Origin: Roseovarius salincola
GTDB lineage: Bacteria > Pseudomonadota > Alphaproteobacteria > Rhodobacterales > Rhodobacteraceae
DNA: 64,000 bases
Assembly (NCBI RefSeq): GCF_026891095.1
Contig: NZ_JAPTNL010000007.1
Coordinates: 62,001 to 126,000 of the forward strand
Direction: 5' to 3'
This document shows, in pieces, positions 8,401-17,504 of the stretch; the stretch's first letter is position 1; each line of letters starts with the position of its first letter. A program made the position numbers and the translations under genes. A model generated the notes under the pieces. That model had not been told where the DNA came from and did no database searches. It was given only the letters and a program-made list of their open reading frames with translations.

Positions 8401-9348
8401 TCAGCCGCGCCAGTCGAAGAAACCGGGACCGGCACGTTCCAGCAGCTTCACGCCCATCTCGCGGCCGAGGGCTGCGCCGTCCCCGACAGGGGCGGTTTGG
8501 TCGTCCTCCAGCGCCTCGCTGCCATCGGGGCGCAGCACCTGCCCGCGCAGGCGCAGCGTGCCGCCGTCGATCTCGGCCAGACCGGCGATCGGGGTCTCGC
8601 AAGAGCCGTCAAGCGCCGCGAGAAAGGCCCGTTCGGCCGCAAGCCGCTGGCCGGTATGAGCATCATGGATCGCCGCCAGCATCCCGGCGGCGCGTCTGTC
8701 ATCGGCGCGCCGCTCGATGCCGATGGCGCCCTGAGCCACGGCGGGCAGCATTTCCTCGGGGGCGATGGCGGCGGTGGCCACATCGGCGCGCCCGAGCCGG
8801 TTGAGCCCGGCCATCGCGAGAAAGGTGCAGGCGGCGACGCCGTCATCCAGTTTACGCAGCCGCGTCTGGACGTTGCCACGGAACTCCACCACCTCGAGAT
8901 GCGGATAGGCCACCAGCACCTGCGCGCGTCGCCTGAGCGACGAGGTGCCGACCCTGGCGCCCGGCTCGAGATCGGCAAGCCCGCGCACATGGGGCGACAC
9001 GAACGCATCGCGCACATCCTCGCGCGCAAGATAGGTGTCGAGCGACAGCCCCTCGGGCTGAAGGACCGGCATGTCCTTCATCGAGTGGATGGCGATGTCG
9101 ATCTCGCCCTTCAGCAGGGCCTCTTCGATCTCGCGGGTGAACAGGCCCTTGCCGCCGATCTCCTTGAGGGGGCGGTCGATGATCCGGTCGCCGGTGGTCT
9201 TGATCACGACGATCTCGAAGGCCTCCTGCGCGAGGTCGAAAGCCGCCGCCAGCCGGTCGCGGGTTTCATGGGCCTGCGCGAGCGCCAGCGGCGAGCCGCG
9301 GGTGCCCATTTTCATCGGGGAGTCGGGTGTCGGCAAATCGCGTGTCAT
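8401..9348 (-). CDS. hemC: Hydroxymethylbilane synthase (porphobilinogen deaminase)
   Basis: A 315-residue enzyme that joins four porphobilinogens into hydroxymethylbilane, the common precursor of heme, cobalamin and bacteriochlorophyll. KMGTRGSPLALAQA opens the fold, KDMP and SLRRRAQ supply conserved substrate contacts, and Cys250 in LDGSCETPIAG is the dipyrromethane-cofactor attachment site. It is divergent from hemE with 95 bases between starts, so the two consecutive tetrapyrrole genes share a promoter region. Length is normal. The product feeds both the cobalamin and cytochrome genes elsewhere in the window. Confidence 0.96.
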   Translation of the reverse strand: MTRDLPTPDSPMKMGTRGSPLALAQAHETRDRLAAAFDLAQEAFEIVVIKTTGDRIIDRPLKEIGGKGLFTREIEEALLKGEIDIAIHSMKDMPVLQPEGLSLDTYLAREDVRDAFVSPHVRGLADLEPGARVGTSSLRRRAQVLVAYPHLEVVEFRGNVQTRLRKLDDGVAACTFLAMAGLNRLGRADVATAAIAPEEMLPAVAQGAIGIERRADDRRAAGMLAAIHDAHTGQRLAAERAFLAALDGSCETPIAGLAEIDGGTLRLRGQVLRPDGSEALEDDQTAPVGDGAALGREMGVKLLERAGPGFFDWRG

Positions 9349-9443
9349 GGCGGTGGTTTAGCCATGTCCGAAGCCTCTGACAAGCGCAGGGTGCTTGACA
9401 TTGTGACGCCGGGGGGCGACGACCAGCACAAACGGAGGATGAC

Positions 9444-10478
9444 ATGGCCGCCCAGAAGACAATCCTGAGAGCCCTTGCCGGTGAAACGCTGGAGACACCG
9501 CCGATCTGGATGATGCGCCAGGCCGGGCGGTATCTGCCGGAATATCGCGCGACGCGCGAGAAGGCGGGGGATTTCCTTTCGCTGTGTTACAACAGCGAGC
9601 TGGCGACCGAGGTCACCTTGCAGCCGATCCGCCGATACGGCTTTGACGGGGCGATCCTGTTTGCCGATATTCTGCTTGTTCCCCAAGCACTTGGCGCCGA
9701 TCTGTGGTTTGTCACCGGGGAAGGGCCGCGCCTGTCGACGATCACGGAACAAGCCGGGTTCGACGCGCTGAAACCTGCCTGCGACATCCACGAAACCCTG
9801 TCCCCGATTTACCAGACCGTGCGCAACCTTTCGGGCGCCCTGCCCGCCGAGACGACGCTGATCGGATTCGCCGGTGCGCCCTGGACGGTGGCGACCTACA
9901 TGATCGCCGGACGCGGCACCCCAGACCAAGGCCCGGCGCATGCCTTGAAGGCTGAAAACAAACCACTTTTCGACGCGCTGATGGGGCGGCTGACCGAGGC
10001 CACGATCGAGTATCTATCGGCGCAGGTGGCGGCCGGTGCGGAATGCGTCAAGCTGTTCGACAGCTGGGCGGGGTCGCTGAAAGGTGAAGATTTCGACAAC
10101 TACGCGACCGCCCCTGCAAAACGCATCATCAAGGAGCTGAAAGCGCGTCATCCGGGCATCCCGATCATCGCCTTTCCGCGCCAGGCAGGCGACAAGTATA
10201 TAGGATTCCACGAGGAAACCGGTGCCGACTGCGTGGCGGTGGATGATTCCGTCAGCCCCGAATGGGCCGCCGAGCATATCCAGGTTTCCGGCTGCGTTCA
10301 GGGAAATCTGAAGTCGAGTCATATGGTTACGGGTGGCGAGGCGCTGGTGCGCGAGACGAAGCGAATCGTCGAGGCGTTCCGCAACGGGCCGCATATCTTC
10401 AACCTTGGCCACGGCATCACGCCCGACGCGGACCCCGAGAACGTGCAGCTGATGATCGACACCGTCCGCGGCGCCTGA
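9444..10478 (+). CDS. hemE: Uroporphyrinogen decarboxylase
   Basis: A 344-residue enzyme that decarboxylates the four acetate groups of uroporphyrinogen III to give coproporphyrinogen III, the substrate of HemN encoded at the end of this window. The signature [16 protein letters not shown] (about 20-35) carries the conserved substrate arginines. [16 protein letters not shown] and the C-terminal NLGHGI are also typical. The ATG follows GGAGG at a normal distance. It is divergent from hemC. A cluster of GTAC-centred palindromes begins two bases after the stop codon and may end the transcript. Confidence 0.96.
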   Translation: MAAQKTILRALAGETLETPPIWMMRQAGRYLPEYRATREKAGDFLSLCYNSELATEVTLQPIRRYGFDGAILFADILLVPQALGADLWFVTGEGPRLSTITEQAGFDALKPACDIHETLSPIYQTVRNLSGALPAETTLIGFAGAPWTVATYMIAGRGTPDQGPAHALKAENKPLFDALMGRLTEATIEYLSAQVAAGAECVKLFDSWAGSLKGEDFDNYATAPAKRIIKELKARHPGIPIIAFPRQAGDKYIGFHEETGADCVAVDDSVSPEWAAEHIQVSGCVQGNLKSSHMVTGGEALVRETKRIVEAFRNGPHIFNLGHGITPDADPENVQLMIDTVRGA

Positions 10479-10480
10479 GC

Positions 10481-10552
10481 GCGTACAAAACGGACGTTTT
10501 GTACGCCGGTTTTGTACCCAAAACCGCGCCTTGCGCCCGGGCTTTGTACAAA
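10481..10552. repeat. Cluster of three GTAC-type palindromes after hemE
   Basis: Three dyads share the half-site TTTTGTAC. The first is an 11-bp perfect inverted repeat (GCGTACAAAAC, 4-base spacer, GTTTTGTACGC; 10481-10506). The second is an 8-bp arm pair (CGGTTTTG / CAAAACCG, 10507-10526). The third is the 10-bp palindrome TTTGTACAAA at 10543-10552. The first could fold as a transcript-end hairpin; repetition of the half-site suggests protein-binding sites instead. Confidence 0.7.
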
Positions 10553-10646
10553 ACCGCAATCGTGGCACGGCGCGCGCATCGCTCGGGTATTGTTAACCAT
10601 TCTGTTCCATCCTGCACGGATCACCCATGCAGGAGGCACAAGAAAG

Positions 10647-10886
10647 ATGTTCACCGAGCTTCCCATCACCCGGTTTCGCGCAGAGCTGAGACCCTGGCTC
10701 GATCATCAGCTGGCCAGCGGCGACCGGCTGGTGCTGACGCGCCACGGCCAGCCGATCGGCGCGCTGGTCAGCATGAAGGATTTCAACGCGCTGGAGGAGG
10801 TCGAGCGCCATCGCGAGGAATTTCTGGAAGAGCGCCACGCGGAGCGTATGCGCGAATTCCGGGCGCTGAAAGCGGGCCGGTTGTAG
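10647..10886 (+). CDS. Orphan Phd/YefM-like antitoxin-family protein
   Basis: A 79-residue protein with the Phd/YefM N-terminal fold. It opens MFTELPITRFRAELRPWLD, then RLVLTRHGQPIGALVSMKDFNAL, the strand-turn-helix used by these antitoxins to dimerise and bind DNA. The C-terminal third is a charged helix (about 47-79) that would normally wrap a toxin. The ATG at 10647 has a strong AGGAGG 10 bases upstream; longer in-frame readings lack one. No toxin of any known family adjoins it: the next gene is a convergent phosphodiesterase. It may act alone as a small DNA-binding regulator. Confidence 0.65.
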   Translation: MFTELPITRFRAELRPWLDHQLASGDRLVLTRHGQPIGALVSMKDFNALEEVERHREEFLEERHAERMREFRALKAGRL

Positions 10887-10911
10887 CGCGCGCCCCTCGG
10901 GGCACGCGCGC
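10886..10911. terminator. Hairpin between convergent genes
   Basis: A GC stem of about 11 bp (GCGCGCGCCCC pairing with GGGG-C-CGCGCGC, one bulged A) begins at the stop codon of the antitoxin-like gene, and GGGTTT follows some bases later. It may serve both this gene and the convergent phosphodiesterase gene. Confidence 0.45.
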
Positions 10912-10932
10912 CTTGCGGCGGGTTTCGCAGGC

Positions 10933-12144
10933 TCAGTCGAGGCCCATGCAGTTGGCGTAATAGGTCACCGTCGCGGGCCAGTCGCTGAAGATGCCGACGA
11001 TCCCGGCATCCTGATGCAGCGCGCGCAGGATGTTGAAGTAATCGGCGTCGCTGTCGGTCACATCCGCGACCGACCGGAAATACCAGCCGCCCCCCGAGGT
11101 GAGCGGGCCGGAGCGTTCCAGTGTCCAGGTGATGAGCGACAGCCCGGCCGCGCGCGCGGCCAGCGCATAGGCGGAGGCGGTGAAATCGCCATCCCTGGGC
11201 GTGACCAGCATATTCATCGAAGGGGCAAGGTAATTGACGCCCTGCGCCTTGAGCGCGGCGAAATCCTGTTGCCAGGTTTCGGGGTCCTGTTCGTCGAAAC
11301 CGTCATGCCACTGGACAAGGTAGACCGCCTGCGCGCCGAAATCGGGTTCGTTCCCGATCCAGTAGAGCACATCGTCGAGATTGAAGCTCTGCGCCCAGAC
11401 ATCCGAGGCGGGAATGCCGGCGGCCTTGTATTCGTCGATCATCTTCTGGGCGTAATCGGCCTGGCTGAAGCCGTCATGGGGCATTTCGACCGAAGGGGAC
11501 TTGAGTTCGGGGGTGAATTTGGCGCCGAGCGACTTGAAGAGCTCGATCGACTCGGCATGGGTCATGAGCGTGCCGCCTTGGGTCGTGTAAAGATCGGTGC
11601 GCCAGCCCGCGGTGCCATCCATGTAACCGGCCAGCGTGGTGGCCGATGTGTCGGCGGCGTCCATCTTGCCAGTGAGGCTGCGGTACTGATCGAGCGTGAT
11701 TTCAGCGGTGCGGCATTCGGCCTTGGCGGGTTCATCGCCCGAGGCGGGCGTGAAGGGGGTGATACAGGTCTCGGCAAGGTCCGAGGCCAGGATATCGGTG
11801 GTGGTGTGCAGATCGTTCTGCGCGTGGCGGCAGACCAGCTCGTGATCGGCGGTGAAGGTCACGTCGCATTCAAGAATGCCCGCGCCCATGCGCGCCGCGG
11901 CGCGGTTGGACTCGACCGTATGTTCGGGAAACATCATGGGCGCGCCGCGATGGCCGATCGAGAATTGCGACGCCTTGGGGGTCTGCCCGAGACAGGCGGC
12001 AAGCGTGTCCTTGAGCGCGCCATCCTGCATCCGGTCGATCAGGTAGGCGGGGCGCGGCCCGTAGGTGAGCTGGTCGGTGGCGGTCGCGGCGGTGGCGCTG
12101 ACGCCCAGCGCGACGGCCAGGGCGGTGTTTGTCACAATACTCAT
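10933..12144 (-). CDS. Glycerophosphodiester phosphodiesterase, periplasmic
   Basis: A 403-residue GDPD-family enzyme that hydrolyses deacylated phospholipids to glycerol-3-phosphate and an alcohol. A signal peptide covers about residues 1-23, indicating export. The catalytic set is visible: GHRGAP with the first His, PEHTVES, and LECDVTF with the metal-binding acids, then CRHAQND. The insertion between the active-site motifs is longer than in E. coli UgpQ and similar to the secreted GlpQ-type enzymes. The ATG at 12144 has GAGGGAA about 5 bases upstream; further upstream in-frame codons are rejected because they would mask the signal peptide. It is monocistronic as far as can be seen. Confidence 0.87.
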   Translation of the reverse strand: MSIVTNTALAVALGVSATAATATDQLTYGPRPAYLIDRMQDGALKDTLAACLGQTPKASQFSIGHRGAPMMFPEHTVESNRAAARMGAGILECDVTFTADHELVCRHAQNDLHTTTDILASDLAETCITPFTPASGDEPAKAECRTAEITLDQYRSLTGKMDAADTSATTLAGYMDGTAGWRTDLYTTQGGTLMTHAESIELFKSLGAKFTPELKSPSVEMPHDGFSQADYAQKMIDEYKAAGIPASDVWAQSFNLDDVLYWIGNEPDFGAQAVYLVQWHDGFDEQDPETWQQDFAALKAQGVNYLAPSMNMLVTPRDGDFTASAYALAARAAGLSLITWTLERSGPLTSGGGWYFRSVADVTDSDADYFNILRALHQDAGIVGIFSDWPATVTYYANCMGLD

Positions 12145-12196
12145 CGGTTCCCTCTTGTGCATGTTTGGGTGATGCGCTGACGTAAACCTGTGCCGT

Positions 12197-13033
12197 TCAA
12201 CGCGGCTGTGACGGTTTCGCCAAGCTTGTGTGACAGTCCGGCCCGTGGGCTTCGGGCGCGTCGAATGGCACGGGATCGGGTGACGATGGCGGGACGGGGC
12301 CGCGCGGCGCCGGGTCCGGGCCGCCACGGCAGACCCGGTCGCGGCCCTGTTCCTTGGCCCGGTAAAGCGCGGCATCGGCGGCGCGGATGGCAATCTCGAT
12401 CCGGCGCGGATCGGTCAGCGAGGTGACCCCGAAACTGGCCGTCACCCGCACCGCGCGCGCGCCGATCCTGAGCGGCGTGTCGCGGATCGTGCCGCGCAGC
12501 CGTTCGGCCACGCGCAGCCCGCTGGAAAGACCCGTGCGCGGCAAGAGGATGACGAATTCCTCGCCGCCGAACCGCGCCACCAGATCGCCCGCGCGGCAAT
12601 GGTTCATCAACCGTTGCGCCACCTGTTGCAGCGCCGCGTCGCCGCCGGGATGGCCGAACCTGTCATTCACCGATTTGAAATGGTCGATATCCGCCACGAT
12701 CAGGGTCATCGGCCCGCGCGCCATGGCGGCGGCGCGCGCATGAAAGCTGTCGCGCGTCTGCGCGCCGGTCAGGGAATCGAAGCTGACCGCCTGCGAGAGG
12801 CGTTGCGCAAGGCGCTGCGCCTCGGCCATGCGGATGCCGAGCATATAAACCAGCGGCCCGGCCAGCATCCCCGCCACCGCCGCCGCGACCGGCCATGTGC
12901 GTATCAACAGATCGCGCGGTGTCATCACCGCATGAAGCGCCAGCGTGCCCAGCACGACACCGGCCACCGTCACGGCCGTGAACAGGCGGACATCGTTGCG
13001 GGTCTTGAGCAGCAGTCGCATTGGTGCATCCAT
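12197..13033 (-). CDS. Diguanylate cyclase (GGDEF), membrane-anchored
   Basis: A 278-residue protein that makes cyclic di-GMP from two GTP. Two hydrophobic helices lie within about the first 70 residues. A coiled segment ([19 protein letters not shown]) leads into a GGDEF domain of about 95-250. The active-site signature is GGEEF, which is catalytically competent, and [10 protein letters not shown] holds the other metal ligand. No RxxD inhibitory site is evident directly before GGEEF. The first 20 residues are uncertain: GTG at 13051, ATG at 13033 and ATG at 13021 are all possible and none has a strong ribosome binding site. The Pro-rich C-terminal tail is not conserved. Confidence 0.87.
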   Translation of the reverse strand: MDAPMRLLLKTRNDVRLFTAVTVAGVVLGTLALHAVMTPRDLLIRTWPVAAAVAGMLAGPLVYMLGIRMAEAQRLAQRLSQAVSFDSLTGAQTRDSFHARAAAMARGPMTLIVADIDHFKSVNDRFGHPGGDAALQQVAQRLMNHCRAGDLVARFGGEEFVILLPRTGLSSGLRVAERLRGTIRDTPLRIGARAVRVTASFGVTSLTDPRRIEIAIRAADAALYRAKEQGRDRVCRGGPDPAPRGPVPPSSPDPVPFDAPEAHGPDCHTSLAKPSQPR

Positions 13034-13208
13034 CGCTTCGGGTGCTGTCACGATGGCGCGCAGGGGTTAACAAAGCCTCTGCCCGCGCCCGGCGAGCCCG
13101 ATCAATTTGGCGCAAATCTTCACCTTGGCGTGACGGGGCGGTCACATATCTGGCCGCGGGGGCGGCAAGCCCCTACCCTTGAGAGGCACAGCAAGGAAAG
13201 GGCGCGCC

Positions 13209-14423
13209 ATGTCGAGCGAGCGATTCACCTTCACCGGCCATTCCGGCGAGGCTTTGGCGGCAAGGCTGGACATGCCGCAGGGGCCGCATCTGGCGACGGC
13301 GCTTCTGGCGCATTGCTTCACCTGTTCCAAGGACAGCCACGCCGCAAGGCGCATCGCCGCGAGGCTGGCGGCGGCGGGCATCGCGGTCCTGCGCTTCGAT
13401 TTTACCGGGCTCGGGCAATCGGAGGGCCGTTTTGCCGAGACATCCTTCACCTCGAATGTGGATGACCTGGTACTGGCCGCAAAGGCGCTTGCGGCGCGCG
13501 GCATGGCGCCGGGGCTGCTGATCGGGCATTCGCTGGGCGGTGCGGCGGCGCTGCGCGCGGCGCGCAGGATCGACAGCGTCAAGGCGGTGGTCACGCTGGG
13601 CGCGCCTTTCGATCCGGGCCATGTGCTGCAGAATTTCGGCAATGCGCTGGAGCGGATCGCCGAGGACGGGAGCGCCGATGTCGATCTGGGTGGCCGGCCG
13701 GTGCGCGTGGGTCAGGATTTCGTGCACAGCGTGCGCGCCGAGGATCTGGCGGGGGATATCGCCGGTCTGGGGCGGGCGCTGCTGGTGCTGCATGCGCCGC
13801 GCGACGCGGTGGTCGGGATCGAGAATGCAGGCCTGATCTTCGAGGCGGCGAAACACCCCAAGAGCTTCGTCACGCTGGATGATGCCGATCACCTGATCAC
13901 CGGCGCGCAAGACGCCGAATATGCCGCCGGGGTGATCGCCGCATGGGCGGCGCGCTACCTTGATCTGCGCGCCCCCGCCCCGCCGCCCGGCGCGCCCGAA
14001 GGCGTGGTGCGCGTCAGCGAGGCCGATCCCGACGGGTTCTTGCAGGATATCCAGTCAGGGCCGCGCCATCACCTGCTGGCGGATGAGCCCGAGGCCTATG
14101 GCGGCACCGGGCAGGGCATGTCGCCCTATGGCTTTCTGGCGGCGGCGCTAGGGGCCTGCACCTCGATGACGATCCGCATGTATGCGCGGCGCAAGGGCTG
14201 GCCGCTGGATCACGTGAGCGTCGAGGTGAACCATGACAAGGTCCACGCGCAGGATGCCGGCACCGGAACGGATGAAAAGGCCGACCGCTTCACGCGGGCG
14301 GTGCGGCTGGAGGGTGACCTTGACGGCGAGCAGCGCGCCCGCCTGATGGAGATCGCCGACCGCTGCCCGGTGCATCGCACGCTGGAGCGGCGCTCGGAGA
14401 TCGTGACCGAGGCCGCGGCATGA
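13209..14423 (+). CDS. Fusion of alpha/beta hydrolase and OsmC-family peroxide reductase
   Basis: A 404-residue two-domain protein. Residues about 1-255 are an alpha/beta hydrolase with nucleophile elbow GHSLGG and the acid/His parts in VVGIENAG and DDADHL. Residues about 270-404 are an OsmC/Ohr domain with a first redox cysteine in ALGACTSMT and a second in DRCPVHRTLE, the pair that reduces organic hydroperoxides. The two halves are joined by a Pro/Ala-rich linker. The fusion suggests coupled hydrolysis of acyl esters and reduction of lipid or acyl peroxides; this is inference. The ATG at 13209 has AAGGAAAG upstream. It may be cotranscribed with the DUF1636 gene 88 bases downstream. Confidence 0.9.
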   Translation: MSSERFTFTGHSGEALAARLDMPQGPHLATALLAHCFTCSKDSHAARRIAARLAAAGIAVLRFDFTGLGQSEGRFAETSFTSNVDDLVLAAKALAARGMAPGLLIGHSLGGAAALRAARRIDSVKAVVTLGAPFDPGHVLQNFGNALERIAEDGSADVDLGGRPVRVGQDFVHSVRAEDLAGDIAGLGRALLVLHAPRDAVVGIENAGLIFEAAKHPKSFVTLDDADHLITGAQDAEYAAGVIAAWAARYLDLRAPAPPPGAPEGVVRVSEADPDGFLQDIQSGPRHHLLADEPEAYGGTGQGMSPYGFLAAALGACTSMTIRMYARRKGWPLDHVSVEVNHDKVHAQDAGTGTDEKADRFTRAVRLEGDLDGEQRARLMEIADRCPVHRTLERRSEIVTEAAA

Positions 14424-14511
14424 TGAGGCGGGGCAGGCAAGGTCAAACCCCGCTTGCCAGAGAGGCCGAATCCGGGTTCAAGGGCGGGTGCAGCGTAACG
14501 AAAGGCCCGTC

Positions 14512-14904
14512 ATGACCACCTGGATCACCATCTGCGACACCTGCAAACGCGACGATTGGGACGCCGAGACCCACCAGCGCCCGCATGGCGAGGACATGGC
14601 CGAACTGGTGGAAAAGCACGCCGCCGGGCGGGATGTGAGAACGCGGCGGGTGTCGTGCCTGATGGGCTGCGCGCATGGCTGCAACATCGCGATCCAGGCT
14701 GAAGGCAAGCTGTCCTATACGCTGGGCCGCTTCAGCCCGGACGACGATTCCGCCGCCGCCATCGTCGATTATGCCGAGCTCCACCGCGAAAGCGACAGCG
14801 GGCAGGTGCCCTATCGCCAGTGGCCCGCAGGGGTGAAGGGGCATTTCGTGACCCGACACCCGCCGCTGCCGGAAACCGAAGCCGAAGCCGAATCCGAAGG
14901 CTGA
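14512..14904 (+). CDS. DUF1636 family cysteine-rich protein, cobalamin-linked (copy 1)
   Basis: A 130-residue cytosolic protein of DUF1636. Its cysteine pattern, CDTC near residue 8 and SCLMGCAHGC near 50, resembles the ligand set of thioredoxin-like [2Fe-2S] ferredoxins (an N-terminal pair plus a distal pair). Metal or Fe-S binding is therefore likely but unproven. Its stop is five bases before cobD, and a second DUF1636 gene lies among the cobalt-transport genes at 25606-25935, so the family follows cobalamin genes twice in this window. The C-terminus is an acidic Glu-rich tail (ETEAEAESEG). The biochemical role is unknown. Confidence 0.75.
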   Translation: MTTWITICDTCKRDDWDAETHQRPHGEDMAELVEKHAAGRDVRTRRVSCLMGCAHGCNIAIQAEGKLSYTLGRFSPDDDSAAAIVDYAELHRESDSGQVPYRQWPAGVKGHFVTRHPPLPETEAEAESEG

Positions 14905-14909
14905 CGCGG

Positions 14910-15860
14910 ATGGGCGGCGCGGCGCGCGATCACGGCGGGGGGCTCGACGCGGCGGTGGCGCGTCATGGCGGCACCCGCGCGGGGTGGATCGACCTTTCGA
15001 CCGGAATCAATCCGCTCCCCTACCCTGTCCCGCCTCTGCCCGGCGATGTCTGGAGCGCCCTGCCCGACAGCGCCGCCAGCACCGCGCTTGAGCGCGCCGC
15101 GCGCAGCCACTGGAACGTGCCCGAGGGCGCGGCGGTCCTGGCGGCACCGGGGGCGTCGGCCCTGATCGCGCGCCTGCCCGCGCTGGCCAGCGCGGCAAGG
15201 GTGCATATCGCGCCACCGACCTATAACGAACACGCCGCCGCCTTCGCAGCGCATGGCTGGGAGCTGGCGCAAACCGCCAAGGCCAGCGATGTCGCGGCGC
15301 GGGTCATCGTCAATCCCAACAATCCGACCGGCCACTGGCATGACGCGGCGGCGCTGGGCGCGCCTTTGACCATCATCGATGAAAGTTTTGCGGATATTCG
15401 CCCCGAGGGGTCGCTGATTGCCCATGCGGGCGAGCCGGGGGTGATCGTGCTGAAGAGTTTCGGCAAGTTCTGGGGCCTTGCCGGTTTGCGGCTGGGCTTT
15501 GCCATCGGCGCGCCGGACCTGATCGCGCGGCTGGGCGAGCTGCTGGGGCCGTGGCCGGTCTCCGGCCCGGCGCTGGCGGTGGGGGCGCTGGCGCTGAATG
15601 ACACGGACTGGGCCGCGCGCACGCGCGCGCGCCTGGATAGCGACACGGCGCGGCTTGACGGGTTGATGCAGGGCGCGGGCGCTCAGGTTGCGGGGGGTTG
15701 CGCGCTGTTCCGTCTTTACCGGGTCGATAACGCGGCGGCCTGGCAAGAGCGGCTGGCGAAACACCATATCTGGAGCCGGCGGTTTCCCTATGCCGATGAC
15801 TGGCTGCGGCTGGGCCTGCCCGCGCCGGGCGCGTGGAACAGGCTGGAGGGCGCGCTGTGA
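14910..15860 (+). CDS. cobD: L-threonine-O-3-phosphate decarboxylase (CobD; CobC of Pseudomonas denitrificans)
   Basis: A 316-residue PLP-dependent fold-type I enzyme, making the (R)-1-amino-2-propanol O-2-phosphate arm that links the corrin ring to the nucleotide loop of cobalamin. Motifs: [12 protein letters not shown] at the start of the core, NPNNPTG in the middle, DESFAD, and the Schiff-base lysine in [17 protein letters not shown]. The ATG at 14910 follows CCGAAGG closely. Its end overlaps the GTG start of cbiB by four bases, so translation is probably coupled, as expected since CbiB uses the product. Length is slightly short of the Salmonella enzyme, usual in this group. Confidence 0.9.
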   Translation: MGGAARDHGGGLDAAVARHGGTRAGWIDLSTGINPLPYPVPPLPGDVWSALPDSAASTALERAARSHWNVPEGAAVLAAPGASALIARLPALASAARVHIAPPTYNEHAAAFAAHGWELAQTAKASDVAARVIVNPNNPTGHWHDAAALGAPLTIIDESFADIRPEGSLIAHAGEPGVIVLKSFGKFWGLAGLRLGFAIGAPDLIARLGELLGPWPVSGPALAVGALALNDTDWAARTRARLDSDTARLDGLMQGAGAQVAGGCALFRLYRVDNAAAWQERLAKHHIWSRRFPYADDWLRLGLPAPGAWNRLEGAL

Positions 15861-16765
15861 GCGGTGCCGGAGTCCTGGTGCTGGCGATGCTGCTGGACGC
15901 GGCGCTGGGCGAGCCGCGCTGGCTCTGGCGGCGCGCGCCGCACCCGGCGGTTTTGATGGGGCACGCGGTGGCCTGGCTTGAGGCAAGGTTGAACCGTGGC
16001 GGCGCCCGGCGCCTGAAGGGGATCGCGGCGCTGGTGCTGCTTTGCGCGGGCGCGGTGCTGATCGCGATGGTGCTGGGCCTGTTCGGCTGGCCGGTGGAAG
16101 TGATCGCGGCCGCCGTGCTGCTGGCGCAGCGCAGCCTGGTGGATCATCTGCGCGCGGTGGGCGACGGGCTGCGGCTGTCGCTGGACGCGGGCAAGCGCGC
16201 GGTGGCGATGATCGTGGGGCGCGATACCGCCGCCATGCAAGGCCCCGACGTGGCGCGCGCGGCGATTGAATCGGGGGCCGAGAACCTGAGCGACGGGGTG
16301 ATCGCCCCGGCCTTCTGGTTCCTGGTGGCAGGGCTGCCGGGGCTGTTTCTTTACAAGGTGGTGAATACCGCCGATTCGATGATCGGATATCGCAATGCGC
16401 GTTACGCGCGCTTCGGCTGGGCGGCGGCGCGGCTGGATGATGTGCTCAACGTGATTCCGGCGCGGCTGACGGCGGGGCTGATCGCGCTGACCCATGGGAT
16501 TGGCGGCTGGCGGGCGATCGCGGCGGATGCGCGGCTCCACCGTTCGCCCAATGCGGGCTGGCCCGAGGCGGCGATGGCGCGCGCCTTGGGCGTGGCGCTG
16601 GCGGGCCCGCGATCCTATGACGGGACGCTGCGGCATTTCCCTTATGTGAACGGGTTCGGCCAGAAGGTCATCGGCCCGCCTGAGGTGGAGGCCGCCTGCA
16701 CCGCCTTGTGGCGCGCATGGGGCGCGGCGCTGGCCCTGTGCCTTGTGCTGGCGCTGATCGCCTAG
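15857..16765 (+). CDS. cbiB: Adenosylcobinamide-phosphate synthase CbiB (CobD of P. denitrificans)
   Basis: A 302-residue integral membrane enzyme that amidates adenosylcobyric acid with aminopropanol or its phosphate. Four to five hydrophobic segments are visible. The family motifs [22 protein letters not shown] (start), [17 protein letters not shown] (around 138-155) and [11 protein letters not shown] (about 174-184) are intact. The GTG start at 15857 overlaps the cobD stop as GTGA. An in-frame reading further upstream would run inside cobD and is rejected. Its stop overlaps the stop of the convergent LysE-type gene by four bases. Confidence 0.92.
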   Translation: MSGAGVLVLAMLLDAALGEPRWLWRRAPHPAVLMGHAVAWLEARLNRGGARRLKGIAALVLLCAGAVLIAMVLGLFGWPVEVIAAAVLLAQRSLVDHLRAVGDGLRLSLDAGKRAVAMIVGRDTAAMQGPDVARAAIESGAENLSDGVIAPAFWFLVAGLPGLFLYKVVNTADSMIGYRNARYARFGWAAARLDDVLNVIPARLTAGLIALTHGIGGWRAIAADARLHRSPNAGWPEAAMARALGVALAGPRSYDGTLRHFPYVNGFGQKVIGPPEVEAACTALWRAWGAALALCLVLALIA

Positions 16766-17370
16766 CCCAGCAACAGCCAGAGCGCCACAAGCGCCAGCGC
16801 GATCCCGAAGCCCGTATTGATGCGCCGCGCCTGACGGTCGATGCGAAAGGCGGCGGCAAGGCGGGCGCCCGCGACCGTCCAGAGGGTGAAGGCCATAAGG
16901 TTGTTGAGCGTGAAGAATGTCGTGATCCAGAGCACCGCGCCCGCGCCCGAGAGCCCGCCTGTCTGCGGCGCGGTCGGCAGGAATTGCGAGAACATCAGCG
17001 CGATGATCATGTAGGCCTTGGGGTTGAGCAGCAACAAGAGCGCGCCACCCATTGCCCCGAGCGGGCGCGCGTGCCGCGCGGCCCCGCCCGCACCGGCGCG
17101 AAGAAAGCCCAAGGCCAGCCACAAGAGCCACGCCGCCCCGGCCCAGCGCAAGAGGCTCATGACCGAAGGGAGGCGTTCAAGCCCGGTGGCAAAGCCGAAG
17201 CCGATCAGCAGCGTCACGATCCATGTGGCGAGGTGATACCCGGCGCTGGCAGGCAAGCTGCGCCAAAGCCCGAAGCGCGCGCCATTGGCGGCAAAGACCA
17301 TGTTGCCGGGGCCGGGGCTGTAGGCCAGCGGGAAAAGGAACAGCAATAGCGCGGCGGTCCAGTCGGTCAT
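16762..17370 (-). CDS. LysE/RhtB-family amino-acid exporter
   Basis: A 202-residue polytopic protein with about six hydrophobic helices. The N-terminal signature [21 protein letters not shown] (split: SPGPGNM is the family motif) and the LLNPKAY motif near residue 115 identify the LysE/RhtB family of amino-acid and homoserine-lactone exporters. The substrate cannot be deduced. The ATG at 17370 is chosen because the longer reading adds an Arg-rich, non-hydrophobic extension without a ribosome binding site. It is divergent from the murein transglycosylase gene and convergent with cbiB. Confidence 0.87.
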   Translation of the reverse strand: MTDWTAALLLFLFPLAYSPGPGNMVFAANGARFGLWRSLPASAGYHLATWIVTLLIGFGFATGLERLPSVMSLLRWAGAAWLLWLALGFLRAGAGGAARHARPLGAMGGALLLLLNPKAYMIIALMFSQFLPTAPQTGGLSGAGAVLWITTFFTLNNLMAFTLWTVAGARLAAAFRIDRQARRINTGFGIALALVALWLLLG

Positions 17371-17504
17371 GAGGCGGCTCCGGTGGCGGGGTGCCAAGGC
17401 AGAATGCTTCGGCGCGCGCGCGCAGGCGACCCGGATCATGCGGTTTCGCCGCGCGCGGGGATCGCTTATTCTGGGCGGGAATGTATCAAGTGAGGACATC
17501 CCAT

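Noticed and set aside
9349..10646. Chromosome origin next to hemE, as in Caulobacter
   Set aside because: Neither the 95-base hemC-hemE gap nor the region after hemE has DnaA-box clusters or an A+T-rich unwinding region, and dnaA, parAB, rho or mnmE are not nearby.
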